From: JAGOME01 sp039812375
Lineage (GTDB): Bacteria; Actinomycetota; Actinomycetes; Actinomycetales; Dermatophilaceae
Assembly (NCBI GenBank): GCA_039812375.1
Contig: JBDIAO010000016.1
Location: 1 to 46,427 of the forward strand
Length of the DNA stretch: 46,427 nucleotides
Direction of reading: 5' to 3'
In this document: positions 15,454-23,661 of the stretch, piece after piece
How the letters are laid out: each line of letters opens with the position of its first letter
Position numbering within the stretch: the stretch's first letter is position 1
Notes under the pieces: model-generated
What the model was told of the DNA's origin: nothing
The model's database searches: none
The model's input: the letters and a program-made list of their open reading frames with translations, nothing else
Translations under genes and position numbers: made by a program

Positions 15454-17166
15454 CTACCGAAGAGAAGCGATCTCGGGCGACCTCGCGGTAGCCACCAGTT
15501 GCCGGAGCAGCCGAGCACGCCCGCTGGTCCATGCCCTGGGACCGGTGGCCAGAGCGTCAGCCTGGGTCAGGGCGGCGAGGACGTCCAGGACGTCTCCACG
15601 CCCGTGGACCACCGCCAAAGCCAGCCGTGCGGTGCCTGGATCGGCTGGGTCCTTGCCGGTCGCGAGCTCCATCAGGGTCAGGTGCTCACGCACGAGCAGC
15701 CCGATGGTTTCGGCGTCGCCGTCCTCGAACCCGACGCGGCTGGCGATGGCCATAGCAATCGGCCAACCGGCAGCGCAGTGGTCCCGGGCTCCCGGGGTCT
15801 TTCCGATGTCGTGCAGGAGAGCCGCGATGAGGAGTAGGTCCGGTCGGGGCACCCCGGGCGACAGCCCGGCGGCGTGGACGACCGTCTCGAGCAAGTGACG
15901 GTCCACGGTGTGGCGGTGGAGGGGATTGGACTGGGGTGCCGAGCGGACGCGCGCCCACTCGGGCAGCCACTGGTCGACGATGCCGACGCGCTCAAGGTCC
16001 GACCAGGTGCTCACCAGGCCGGGTCCGCTAGCCAGGAGCTCGACGAGCAGATCCCGAGGCACCCTCGGCCACGGCGTGGGCAGCGGCGGCAGTGCTGCCA
16101 GGTTGCGTGCCGTCACCGCGGCGATCGGTGTCCTGATCCGGGCCGACAGCACCCCGGCACGCAGGGCGGTCACAGGGTCGGCTGCGCGGCGTGGGTTCCC
16201 CCCGAGGACGAGCTCCCCATCGGACTCGTAGAGCCCGTGTCCCAGGGAGCGCATCGTCGGTCGACGGGGGCCCGAACGCAGGGTCCGGGCACGCTGCGAC
16301 TGGCCCGCCCGGCGGGCGGTCTGGTCCAGGGCGTCGGCGATGGTCCGGCCGGCTCGGGCCACGTCGGCCAGCAGCGCCTCCGACCCGTCGTGCCCCAGGA
16401 GCGCGGCCACGGCCGCACGGTCCTGCGCCACGAGCCGGTCCCGGGGGCGGCCGGCGACGACGTGGACTGCGTCTCGCACATCCAGCAAGACGGCGTGCGC
16501 AGTGTCGACGTCACCGTGCGGGCGGTCGGCGAGCCAGGCCTGAGCCAGTGCACGGAGCACAGCCATGTCCCGGAGTCCGCCTTGAGCCTCCTTCAGGTCC
16601 GGTTCGAGGGACTGCGACACCGTGTCGAACCGGGCATGCCGCTCGTTCATGGCCACCAGGACCAGATCTAGCCGACGCCGCGCCGTGGCCCGCCAGTCAC
16701 GCGCCAGCATCGAACGGGTCAGCGTCACCAGGTCGCGGTCCCCTGCGACCCAGCTCAGGTCGAGCAGCCCGATAGCTGCGCTGAGGTCCCTATGGGCGAC
16801 CTCCCGGCACGTCGCGGGACTGCGGACTGCGTGGTCCAGCCGAACCCCTGCGTCCCAGAGGGGATACCAGAGCCGCTCGGCCAGGGAGCTGACGGCGCTG
16901 CTGCCGGAGTGGCTGGCATGCAGGAGAACGAGGTCGTAGTCACTGAGCGGCCCTGCGTCACCTCGGGCCAGGCTGCCGACGGCAGCCAGGGCCGTTCCCG
17001 GCACCTGCTCGTCACTGGTCGCCTCCCCCCACAGGGTGCTGAGCCACCGATGACCGTATGCCGTCAGGCCAGCCCGCCTGGCCTGGCCGGCGCCGGGCGC
17101 GGTGAAGCTTGCGCCGCTGGCCAGGGACAGTCGCTGGGCGTTGACCGAGGGGTTCGGGGTCGGCAT
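15454..17166 (-). CDS. glnD: Short GlnD-type PII nucleotidyltransferase lacking ACT domains
   Basis: 570 residues, whereas characterised GlnD proteins have about 800-890. The nucleotidyltransferase domain is intact (GSLARGDAGPLSDYDLVLL, with Gly64-Ser65 and metal-binding Asp76 and Asp78). The HD domain is present (LLHDIGK, His452-Asp453). After it only ~110 residues remain and there is no sign of the two C-terminal ACT domains that sense glutamine. ffh begins 51 bp downstream, so no hidden continuation fits. GlnD modifies the PII protein encoded 7 bp upstream. ATG 17166 lies directly after the glnK stop. Confidence 0.9.
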   Translation of the reverse strand: MPTPNPSVNAQRLSLASGASFTAPGAGQARRAGLTAYGHRWLSTLWGEATSDEQVPGTALAAVGSLARGDAGPLSDYDLVLLHASHSGSSAVSSLAERLWYPLWDAGVRLDHAVRSPATCREVAHRDLSAAIGLLDLSWVAGDRDLVTLTRSMLARDWRATARRRLDLVLVAMNERHARFDTVSQSLEPDLKEAQGGLRDMAVLRALAQAWLADRPHGDVDTAHAVLLDVRDAVHVVAGRPRDRLVAQDRAAVAALLGHDGSEALLADVARAGRTIADALDQTARRAGQSQRARTLRSGPRRPTMRSLGHGLYESDGELVLGGNPRRAADPVTALRAGVLSARIRTPIAAVTARNLAALPPLPTPWPRVPRDLLVELLASGPGLVSTWSDLERVGIVDQWLPEWARVRSAPQSNPLHRHTVDRHLLETVVHAAGLSPGVPRPDLLLIAALLHDIGKTPGARDHCAAGWPIAMAIASRVGFEDGDAETIGLLVREHLTLMELATGKDPADPGTARLALAVVHGRGDVLDVLAALTQADALATGPRAWTSGRARLLRQLVATARSPEIASLR

Positions 17167-17173
17167 GGCCGGT

Positions 17174-17512
17174 TCAGATGGCCGCGCTGCCACGCTCACC
17201 CGTGCGGACCCGAGCGACGTCCTCGACCGGGACGACCCACACTTTGCCGTCACCGATCCGGCCGGTGCGCGCGGCCCTGACGATGGCCTCGACGACGGCG
17301 CCCGCGTCCTCGTCGTCGGTGAGCACCTCAACCCGGACTTTGGGCACGAAGTCGACGGTGTATTCCGCGCCCCGGTAGACCTCGCTGTGCCCTCGCTGGC
17401 GGCCGTAGCCGGACGCCTCGCTCACGGTCATCCCATGCAGTCCGTAGGCCTCGAGAGCGTGCTTGACCTCGTCGAGCTGATGGGGCTTGATGATCGCGGT
17501 GACGAGGCGCAT
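17174..17512 (-). CDS. glnK: PII nitrogen regulatory protein (GlnK/GlnB)
   Basis: 112 residues, the canonical PII length. The T-loop SEVYRGAEYTVDFVPK carries Tyr51, the uridylylation/adenylylation site, when ATG 17512 is the start; a GTG one codon upstream is less likely. C-terminal signature GRIGDGKVWVVPVEDVARVRTGERG is the ATP-binding region. It is cotranslated with amtB (TGATG, one-base overlap), favouring the name glnK over glnB: it should bind AmtB and be modified by the downstream GlnD. Confidence 0.97.
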   Translation of the reverse strand: MRLVTAIIKPHQLDEVKHALEAYGLHGMTVSEASGYGRQRGHSEVYRGAEYTVDFVPKVRVEVLTDDEDAGAVVEAIVRAARTGRIGDGKVWVVPVEDVARVRTGERGSAAI

Positions 17513-18936
17513 CACGGGGTTCCTTCCAGTGCTGGTGTGGAGATCGTGGGGTCTGCGGAGTAGGGCGTGGGGACTGCCGTTGGGACTGGCCCATGGACAA
17601 CTCCCCGGAGGCGGTGGGCCCGGGAGAGAAGGTCATATGCCGTTTCGGCATGCTCCGACGGGTCGATACCGACGGACTCGGCATCGGTACTGATCCGCCA
17701 TCCGAGCACCCGCTGCAACGGGACCGCGATCCCGAGCGTGACCACTCCGGAGAACACCACGCTCGCCAGGGCGAGGATCGCCTGGAGCGCGGTCTGCTGC
17801 CAGCCCCGGCCATAGAGCAGCCCGGTGGTCGTCGAGAGCAGGCCCGCCCCGACGGTGCCCCAGAGCCCGGCAACGAGGTGCACCCCGACGACGTCGAGGC
17901 TGTCGTCGAGACCGAAGCGCAACTTCAGCCCGACGGCATACGCGCACAGCCCTCCCGCGACGACCCCCAGGGCCAGCGAGCCCACCGGGGAGAGTGCTCC
18001 GCAGGCCGGGGTGATCGCGACCAGACCAGCGACGACACCAGACGCCGCACCGACCGAGGTGGGGTGGCCGTCGCGGACCTTCTCGACGAGCAGCCAGCCG
18101 ACCATCGCTGCACACGCTGCGGCGGTGGTGTTGACCCAGACGAGGGCAGCGCGCCCGTCGGGCGCCAGCTCGGAGCCCGCATTGAAGCCGAACCACCCGA
18201 ACCACAACAGCCCAGCACCGACCATGACGAGCGGGACGTTGTGCGGGCGGATGACCGTGCTGCCGAATCCGAGCCGGCGGCCGGTGACGACGGCGAGCAC
18301 CAGAGCGGCCATGCCGGCATTGATGTGGACGACGGTGCCCCCGGCGAAGTCGATCGGGGCGAGCGTGGCCACGCCCTTGGTGCTGCCGAAGAGCAATGCC
18401 GACACACTGGACGAGCTCGCGGAGAGCAGGCCGGATCCCCAGACCATGTGGGCGAGCGGGAAGTACACCAGGGTCACCCACAAGGCGGCGAAGACCAGCC
18501 AGGTGGAGAACTTGACCCGGTCAGCGACCGTGCCGCTGATCAGTGCGACCGCGATCACCGCGAAGGTCAGTTGGAAGCCGACGAAACCCAGCTCTGGGAT
18601 GGCCCCGTAGCCCTCGTGGCCCAACGGGTTGACCAGCCCACCGGTGCCGGACAGACCGAACTTGTCGAACGGGCTGGCAAGGATCCCGAGCAGGTCTCGG
18701 CTGCCGAACGACATCGAGTAGCCGTAGAGGATGAACAGGACCCCGACGACACCCGTGGCACCGAAGGACATCATCATCATGTTGAGCACGGATGTGGCTC
18801 TGGTCAGCCCCCCGTAGAACAGGGCCAAGCCCGGGACGGTCATCATCAGGACCAGCCCGGCGCACAGGATGACGAAGCCGCTGCTCGCCAGGTCGAGGCG
18901 TGCGGGGTCGAGGAGCGGCGTCAGGGTCGAGATCAT
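17512..18936 (-). CDS. amtB: Ammonium transporter AmtB
   Basis: 474 residues with about 11 membrane helices. Conserved features include LALFYGGLTRATSVLNMMMM-type first helices, the pore His pair in VVHINAGMAAL and GVHLVAGLWGT, and WFGWFGFNAGS. A ~50-residue Pro/Thr-rich cytoplasmic tail ends the protein. ATG 18936 (MISTLTPLL) is preferred to an upstream start because the first helix then follows directly. The gene leads the amtB-glnK-glnD operon, expected to be switched on under nitrogen limitation; two GlnR-like boxes lie 47-93 bp upstream. Confidence 0.96.
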   Translation of the reverse strand: MISTLTPLLDPARLDLASSGFVILCAGLVLMMTVPGLALFYGGLTRATSVLNMMMMSFGATGVVGVLFILYGYSMSFGSRDLLGILASPFDKFGLSGTGGLVNPLGHEGYGAIPELGFVGFQLTFAVIAVALISGTVADRVKFSTWLVFAALWVTLVYFPLAHMVWGSGLLSASSSSVSALLFGSTKGVATLAPIDFAGGTVVHINAGMAALVLAVVTGRRLGFGSTVIRPHNVPLVMVGAGLLWFGWFGFNAGSELAPDGRAALVWVNTTAAACAAMVGWLLVEKVRDGHPTSVGAASGVVAGLVAITPACGALSPVGSLALGVVAGGLCAYAVGLKLRFGLDDSLDVVGVHLVAGLWGTVGAGLLSTTTGLLYGRGWQQTALQAILALASVVFSGVVTLGIAVPLQRVLGWRISTDAESVGIDPSEHAETAYDLLSRAHRLRGVVHGPVPTAVPTPYSADPTISTPALEGTP

Positions 18937-18982
18937 GGACCCAGACCCTCGTCGCGGGTCGTTTCCCCTCGTCGCACGGGGT

Positions 18983-18998
18983 GTTACTCCCATGTTGC
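18983..18998 (-). promoter_or_regulatory. Candidate GlnR box, proximal
   Basis: On the minus strand GCAAC-N6-GTAAC. The 5-6-5 layout fits the actinobacterial GlnR consensus (gTnAC-n6-GaAAC) approximately. It is 47 bp before the amtB start and 31 bp (three helical turns) from the distal box. Confidence 0.5.
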
Positions 18999-19013
18999 GG
19001 TATGCCGCCCCAG

Positions 19014-19029
19014 GTCACGGCGCTGTTAC
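19014..19029 (-). promoter_or_regulatory. Candidate GlnR box, distal
   Basis: On the minus strand GTAAC-N6-GTGAC, the same 5-6-5 layout as the proximal site. The 15 bp between the boxes hold an intergenic copy of the octamer GTATGCCG (19000-19007). Confidence 0.5.
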
Positions 19030-19113
19030 GCACCCCGTTGGCGCGGCCACTCCCCCCGTGCCGCGGCCGCGCCGCCGGGGCATGCCTGAGGGCGCGAGGA
19101 GCTGTCGAGCTGG

Positions 19114-20331
19114 CTACTCGAGAATGGCGTCGACGAAGGCCTCGGGGTCGAAAGGTGCCAGGTCGTCCGGGCCCTCGCCGAGACCGATGAGCTTGACCGG
19201 GACCCCGAGTTGGCGCTGCACCGCGACGACGATGCCGCCCTTCGCCGTGCCGTCGAGCTTGGTCAGGACGATGCCGGTGATGCCGACGACCTCGCTGAAG
19301 ACCTCGGCCTGGCGCAGGCCGTTCTGACCGGTCGTCGCATCGAGGACGAGCAGCACTTCGTCGATCGGGGAGCGCTTCTCGATCACCCGTTTGACCTTGC
19401 CGAGCTCATCCATGAGCCCGACCTTGGTGTGCAGCCGCCCGGCGGTGTCGATGATGACGACATCAGCCTCGAGCTCCCTGGCTTCCTTGACCGCATCAAA
19501 CGCGACCGCAGCCGGATCGGCCCCTTCCCGGTCCGAGCGGATCGTCGGCACCCCTACGCGCTCCCCCCAGGTCTGCAGCTGGTCGGCGGCGGCGGCCCGG
19601 AAGGTGTCTGCGGCGCCGAGGACGACATCCTTGTCCTCGGCGACCAGGACCCGGGCGAGCTTGCCCACCGTCGTGGTTTTTCCGGTGCCGTTGACTCCGA
19701 CGACGAGGATGACCGCCGGGCGGCCTTCGGCGCGAGTGCTCGCGATCGTCCGGTCCATTGAAGGGTCGACCAGCCGCAGCAGATCCTCACGCAGCCAGCC
19801 ACGCACCGTCGCCTCGTTGGTGGTCCCGTCTACCCTGACCTGGGTGCGCAGGGACTCGACGAGCTCGGTGGCCGCCTCGACCCCGAGGTCGGCCTGAATC
19901 AGGGTGTCCTCGACGTCCTCCCAGGCCTCCTCGTCGAGGTGACCGCGCGACAACAGCGCGAGCAGGCCCTTGCCGAGGGCGGAGTTAGATCGGGCCAGTC
20001 GGGCCCGCAGGCGCCGGAGCCGACCCCGAGCCTGTTCGGGCCGCTCGATGGTCGGCGCCTCGGGAAGCGGGGGCAGTACCTCTTCCCGCGCCTCGACCAC
20101 CTCGACGTCGGCAACGTCAGCCGCCTCCTCGACCGGTGGCGAGAGGGTGGTCGTCGCGGACTCTGTGCTGGCCGCCCCGGGCGGACGCGGCGGCGGGACC
20201 GCGCGCTCCTGGGACGGGGGGGCCAGGTCCTGGCCGCGAGAGCGTCTCCCGCGCAGCAGGGTGACCAGGGCTGCCCAGGCGATGACCAGGGCGAGCAGGC
20301 CGATGAGGAGATACAACCAGAAGGAGTCCAT
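19114..20331 (-). CDS. ftsY: SRP receptor FtsY
   Basis: 405 residues. An N-terminal membrane segment (SFWLYLLIGLLALVIAWAALV) replaces the amphipathic anchor of E. coli FtsY, as is common in Actinobacteria; an acidic, Pro-rich linker follows. The NG domain contains VGVNGTGKTTTVGKLA, DTAGRLHTKVGLMDEL and TKLDGTAKGG. It receives Ffh-ribosome complexes at the membrane. ATG 20331 is preferred over GTG 20340 because AAGGA is then well spaced. smc, normally adjacent in this block, is separated from ftsY here by an inserted envelope cassette. Confidence 0.97.
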   Translation of the reverse strand: MDSFWLYLLIGLLALVIAWAALVTLLRGRRSRGQDLAPPSQERAVPPPRPPGAASTESATTTLSPPVEEAADVADVEVVEAREEVLPPLPEAPTIERPEQARGRLRRLRARLARSNSALGKGLLALLSRGHLDEEAWEDVEDTLIQADLGVEAATELVESLRTQVRVDGTTNEATVRGWLREDLLRLVDPSMDRTIASTRAEGRPAVILVVGVNGTGKTTTVGKLARVLVAEDKDVVLGAADTFRAAAADQLQTWGERVGVPTIRSDREGADPAAVAFDAVKEARELEADVVIIDTAGRLHTKVGLMDELGKVKRVIEKRSPIDEVLLVLDATTGQNGLRQAEVFSEVVGITGIVLTKLDGTAKGGIVVAVQRQLGVPVKLIGLGEGPDDLAPFDPEAFVDAILE

Positions 20332-20379
20332 CACGGGCACATCCTTGCAGCCCGTGGATGGCTGTCCTGTTCCCGCGGG

Positions 20380-21177
20380 TCAGTAGACGAGGACGGTGGA
20401 CCCGATCGGCATCCAGTTGTTCTCCCAGATCCGGTCCATGGCCTCGTTGGTCAGCCGGGCGCAACCATGGGAGGCACCATGGGTGGGCACCGACTCGTGT
20501 CCGTGCACCGCAATGCCGCCGTTGAAGTACTTCGGGCGGTACATGTCACCCAGGGGCGCGTGGTCGAGGGCGTCGATGTCCCGGAATACCCGGAAGGAGC
20601 CCACCGGTGTGTGTGCGTCGCCGGTGTAGGTCACGCCTTTGACGGTCTCGGCATAGGGGATGTCGCTGCCGGTGCTGGTGTGCTGGATCATGACGATCTG
20701 TCCGCCCCGCACGACCATGAGCAGCTGCCGCTCCTTGTCGATCTCGATAGCATCTCCGGTGGAGCGGGGGGTGGGCGCGACACCTTGCGTAATCGCTGCC
20801 CTGGTCTGCTCATCGACCACACCGCTGGGATCCAGCCCGGCCACCTTCTGCACCGCATACACCGCCTGGGTGGTGAGCTCGTCCCAGGAGCCGTCAACCT
20901 CACCGATCCAGTAGCCTGCGTCGTTGAGTCGTTGCTGGAGTGCGCGGACCTCGGCGCCCTCCTCGCCCGGCCCGAGCACACTCGGTGCGCTCGGGGTGGG
21001 CGTCGCCGCCGGGGTCGGCGCCGCGACGGCGGCAGGCGAGAGGGCGTCCTGTGGTGCGGTACCGCACGCGGTCAGGACGGCGAGCACCAGTCCAGCTCCA
21101 GCTAGTGTGCGCAGGCCCCAGCGAGGTGCGCTGGCCATGTCCTCGGCCCCCATTCGGTCCAGCCTGGTTGTGGTCAT
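20380..21177 (-). CDS. L,D-transpeptidase lipoprotein with peptidoglycan-binding domain
   Basis: 265 residues from ATG 21177. A lipoprotein signal (GLRTLAGAGLVLAVLTAC, lipobox LTAC, Cys38) is followed by an Ala/Pro/Thr linker, a PG_binding_1 domain (GEEGAEVRALQQRLNDAGYW) and a YkuD catalytic domain with HGHESVPTHGASHGCARL; the nucleophile is Cys239. It should cross-link or modify peptidoglycan at the outer membrane face. ATG 21138, preceded by GAGGA, gives a shorter and more typical signal peptide and is a real alternative start. A -10-like TATCGT just before 21177 is possible. Confidence 0.93.
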   Translation of the reverse strand: MTTTRLDRMGAEDMASAPRWGLRTLAGAGLVLAVLTACGTAPQDALSPAAVAAPTPAATPTPSAPSVLGPGEEGAEVRALQQRLNDAGYWIGEVDGSWDELTTQAVYAVQKVAGLDPSGVVDEQTRAAITQGVAPTPRSTGDAIEIDKERQLLMVVRGGQIVMIQHTSTGSDIPYAETVKGVTYTGDAHTPVGSFRVFRDIDALDHAPLGDMYRPKYFNGGIAVHGHESVPTHGASHGCARLTNEAMDRIWENNWMPIGSTVLVY

Positions 21178-21292
21178 TGTGAAACACTCACGATAACAAG
21201 AGCCCGTACCGACCTCGCGCAGGCTCACCGTCACCCCTGCCGTTCCAGCAGCGTCTCGCTTTCGTCGTGGCTAAGTTCAGCAGTGGCTCGGT
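21178..21292. other. Gap upstream of the L,D-transpeptidase gene
   Basis: 115 bp between the M13 peptidase stop and the transpeptidase start. Apart from the weak -10-like TATCGT near 21190 I see no repeat, terminator or small gene. Confidence 0.3.
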
Positions 21293-23245
21293 TCAGTAGA
21301 CCCGGACCCGGTCCGCCGGATCGAGCCACATCCCGTCCCCGGGCGTGGTTCCGAAGGCCTCGTGGAACTCCTCGAGGTTGCGCACCGTGTTGGCCCGCAG
21401 GTCCATCGGTGCATGCGGGTCGATTTGGAGCAGGCGCCTGGCCTCAGCCTCTCGCGCGGCCCCACGCCACACCCTCGCCCAGCCGAGGAAGAACCGCTGC
21501 TCGCCGGTGAGTCCGTCGATGACCGGTGCCGGCTGCCCGCCCAGTGAAAGCCGGTAGGCGGTGAGGCCGATGGCGAGCCCGCACAGGTCCCCGATGTTCT
21601 CACCGACGGTCAGCGCGCCGTTGACCCTCTCCCCGGGAGCATCGCGGGTCTGCAGGGTGTCGAACTGCGTGATGAGCCGCTGCGCGGTGGCGGTGAACGC
21701 CTCCCGGTCGGCGTCGCTCCACCAGTTCCGCAGGTTGCCCGCACCGTCGTACTGGCTGCCTTGGTCGTCGAAGCCGTGGCCGATCTCGTGCCCGATGACC
21801 GCGCCGATGCCTCCGTAGTTCATCGCAGGATCCGCGGCGGCGTCGAAGAACGGCGGTTGCAGGATCGCCGCAGGGAAGACGATCTCGTTGAGCCCGGGGT
21901 TGTAGTAGGCGTTGACAGTCTGTGGCGTCATGAACCACTCATCCCGGTCCACTGGCACGCCAAGTTTGCCCAGCTGGCGCTCCAGCTCGAAAGCCGACGC
22001 CCGCCGGACGTTGCCGAGAAGGTCGCCCGCGACGATCGTCAGGGCAGAGTAGTCACGCCAGCGGACCGGGTAGCCAACCTTCGGCCGGAAGTCCGCCAGC
22101 TTGGCGAGGGCGCTGTCCCGGGTGGGCGGAGTCATCCAGGCCAGGTCGGTGAAGGTCTCGTTGAAGGCCTGGACGAGGTGCCCGACCAGGCTGTCCATGG
22201 CCTCCTTGGCCTCGGGACGGAAGTGCCGCTCGACATAGAGCTGCCCGACAGCCTCGCCGAGGGCATCCTCGACCAGGGCCACGCCGCGCTTCCAGCGGGC
22301 GCGCAGCTGCGGCACACCGGAGAGGACTCGCCCGTAGAAGTCGAAGTTCTCCTCGACCAGCCCGCTGGACAGGTATGGCGCGAACGCGTGGATCACCCGC
22401 CAGGTGAGCCAGTCCCGCCACGAGCCCAGGTCGGCATCGACCAGGGTTCGGGCGAACCCACTGAGGTAGTCGGGTTGGCGGATGATGACCTCAGCCAGGG
22501 CGCTGTCCTGGGCCCCCATCCCGGCCAGCCATCCAGCCCAGTCCAGCCCGGGAGTGAGGTCCTCGAGGGCGGCACGGCTGAGCAGGTTGTACGTCTTCAC
22601 CGGGTCACGGTTGGTCACTTTGTCCCAGTGTGCGGCCGCAAGGCGAGTTTCCACGTCCATGACCCGCCCGGCCGCAGCTGCCGGCTGCGGGATACCGGCC
22701 AGGGCGAACATCCGCTCGACGTGGCCCAGGTATGCCGCCCGCACTCCCTCGTGCTCAACGTCCCGGTAGTACGACTCGTCGGGTAGTCCGATACCGCCCT
22801 GCTCAAGGTGAACGATGTTCCGTGAAGAGTCCTTGTCATCGGTGGAGACGAAGGGCAGGACGAACCCGTCGACCCCGTCGCGACCGAGCCGGCCGAGCAG
22901 ACAGATCAACTCGGCACGCGACGACACTGCCTCAACGGCCGCGAGATCGGCGGCGATCGGACCCACCCCGAGGGCCTCGACCCGTGCCTCGTCGAGGAAG
23001 CTCGCATACAGGTCACCGACCTTGGCAGCGACCGAACCGGTCTGCGGCGAGCCCTGAGCCACGTGCGCGATGATGGCGCGAACGTCCTCCTCCGACTGCT
23101 CACGGAGCATGTCGAACGTGCCGTAGCGGCCACGGTCGTCCGGGATCGGCGTGCTCGCCACCCAGGCCCCGTTGACATGGGCGAACAGGTCGTCCTGCGG
23201 GCGAACGCCCGGCTGCCCCGCGTGGTCAGCGGCCTTGGACCTCAT
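21293..23245 (-). CDS. M13 (neprilysin-like) family zinc metallopeptidase
   Basis: 650 residues. The zinc motif HEIGH is at 486-490 with the downstream Glu ligand in GENIGDLCGL (Glu549); family blocks PQTVNAYYNPGLNEIVFPAAILQ (in parts), NYGGIGAVIGHEIGHGFDDQGSQYD and the terminal FGTTPGDGMWL are clear. No signal peptide or membrane anchor is visible, so it is probably a cytoplasmic oligopeptidase like many bacterial PepO/Zmp1-type enzymes, unless secreted non-classically. A small membrane-protein gene ends 11 bp upstream and may be cotranscribed. Confidence 0.95.
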   Translation of the reverse strand: MRSKAADHAGQPGVRPQDDLFAHVNGAWVASTPIPDDRGRYGTFDMLREQSEEDVRAIIAHVAQGSPQTGSVAAKVGDLYASFLDEARVEALGVGPIAADLAAVEAVSSRAELICLLGRLGRDGVDGFVLPFVSTDDKDSSRNIVHLEQGGIGLPDESYYRDVEHEGVRAAYLGHVERMFALAGIPQPAAAAGRVMDVETRLAAAHWDKVTNRDPVKTYNLLSRAALEDLTPGLDWAGWLAGMGAQDSALAEVIIRQPDYLSGFARTLVDADLGSWRDWLTWRVIHAFAPYLSSGLVEENFDFYGRVLSGVPQLRARWKRGVALVEDALGEAVGQLYVERHFRPEAKEAMDSLVGHLVQAFNETFTDLAWMTPPTRDSALAKLADFRPKVGYPVRWRDYSALTIVAGDLLGNVRRASAFELERQLGKLGVPVDRDEWFMTPQTVNAYYNPGLNEIVFPAAILQPPFFDAAADPAMNYGGIGAVIGHEIGHGFDDQGSQYDGAGNLRNWWSDADREAFTATAQRLITQFDTLQTRDAPGERVNGALTVGENIGDLCGLAIGLTAYRLSLGGQPAPVIDGLTGEQRFFLGWARVWRGAAREAEARRLLQIDPHAPMDLRANTVRNLEEFHEAFGTTPGDGMWLDPADRVRVY

Positions 23246-23256
23246 CCCTGGATCCG

Positions 23257-23508
23257 TCAGCCGGCCTGTCCGGCAGGCTCACGCAGGCCGTCCTGGTCCG
23301 CGCCGGAGGCTTTCGGGCCGTTCTCATCGGGCGTGCGCTCGAAGCGCGACCGGGCCGCGTCAGCCGCCTCCCGGAATGAGTCGACGACCTCCTCACCGCG
23401 CGGCGTGAGCACGTCACGGCCCGCCCGCCGCGCGGGAACCGCGACGAGGAGGACGACAGTGACGGCCAGGCCAAGGCACAGCAGCATCGCGAGAACGAGC
23501 GTGGTCAT
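23257..23508 (-). CDS. Small single-pass membrane protein, unknown function
   Basis: 83 residues from ATG 23508. Residues 2-25 (TTLVLAMLLCLGLAVTVVLLVA) form one membrane helix; the rest is a charged, hydrophilic, probably cytoplasmic tail rich in Arg, Glu and Ala. I recognise no family. It ends 11 bp before the M13 peptidase gene and is divergent from lepB at 23662. An ATG at 23526 in the same frame is an alternative start. The membrane segment and codon pattern support a real gene, but the evidence is modest. Confidence 0.6.
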   Translation of the reverse strand: MTTLVLAMLLCLGLAVTVVLLVAVPARRAGRDVLTPRGEEVVDSFREAADAARSRFERTPDENGPKASGADQDGLREPAGQAG

Positions 23509-23621
23509 GACACCAGCGTGACCCATGTCCACACGATTTCCCAATCGCAACACGCGTTGTGGCCCAGTGGTGACAGAGTGTTGCGTGAGGCGCATCATGC
23601 CCAGCCCAGGCAGCCCCCCTC

Positions 23622-23661
23622 GACTCATCCCCCTCGGCTCATCCCCCTAGGCTCATCCTCC
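23622..23661. repeat. Three tandem 14-bp units abutting the third signal peptidase start
   Basis: Units begin at 23622, 23636 and 23650, consensus GGCTCATCCCCCTC, the last shortened to 12 bases and ending exactly at the GTG start. The junction of units two and three creates a -10-like TAGGCT. Confidence 0.75.
23648..23653 (+). promoter_or_regulatory. Candidate -10 element for a leaderless lepB transcript
   Basis: TAGGCT ends eight bases before the GTG at 23662, the spacing seen for leaderless actinobacterial genes. No ribosome binding site and no convincing -35 is present. Confidence 0.4.

Larger units (their letters stand above)
23509..23661. other. Divergent intergenic region, small membrane protein / third signal peptidase
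   Basis: 153 bp holding an inverted repeat (CGCAACAC at 23546-23553, GTGTTGCG at 23578-23585) and three tandem 14-bp units running into the lepB start. Promoters in both directions are expected here. Confidence 0.4.
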
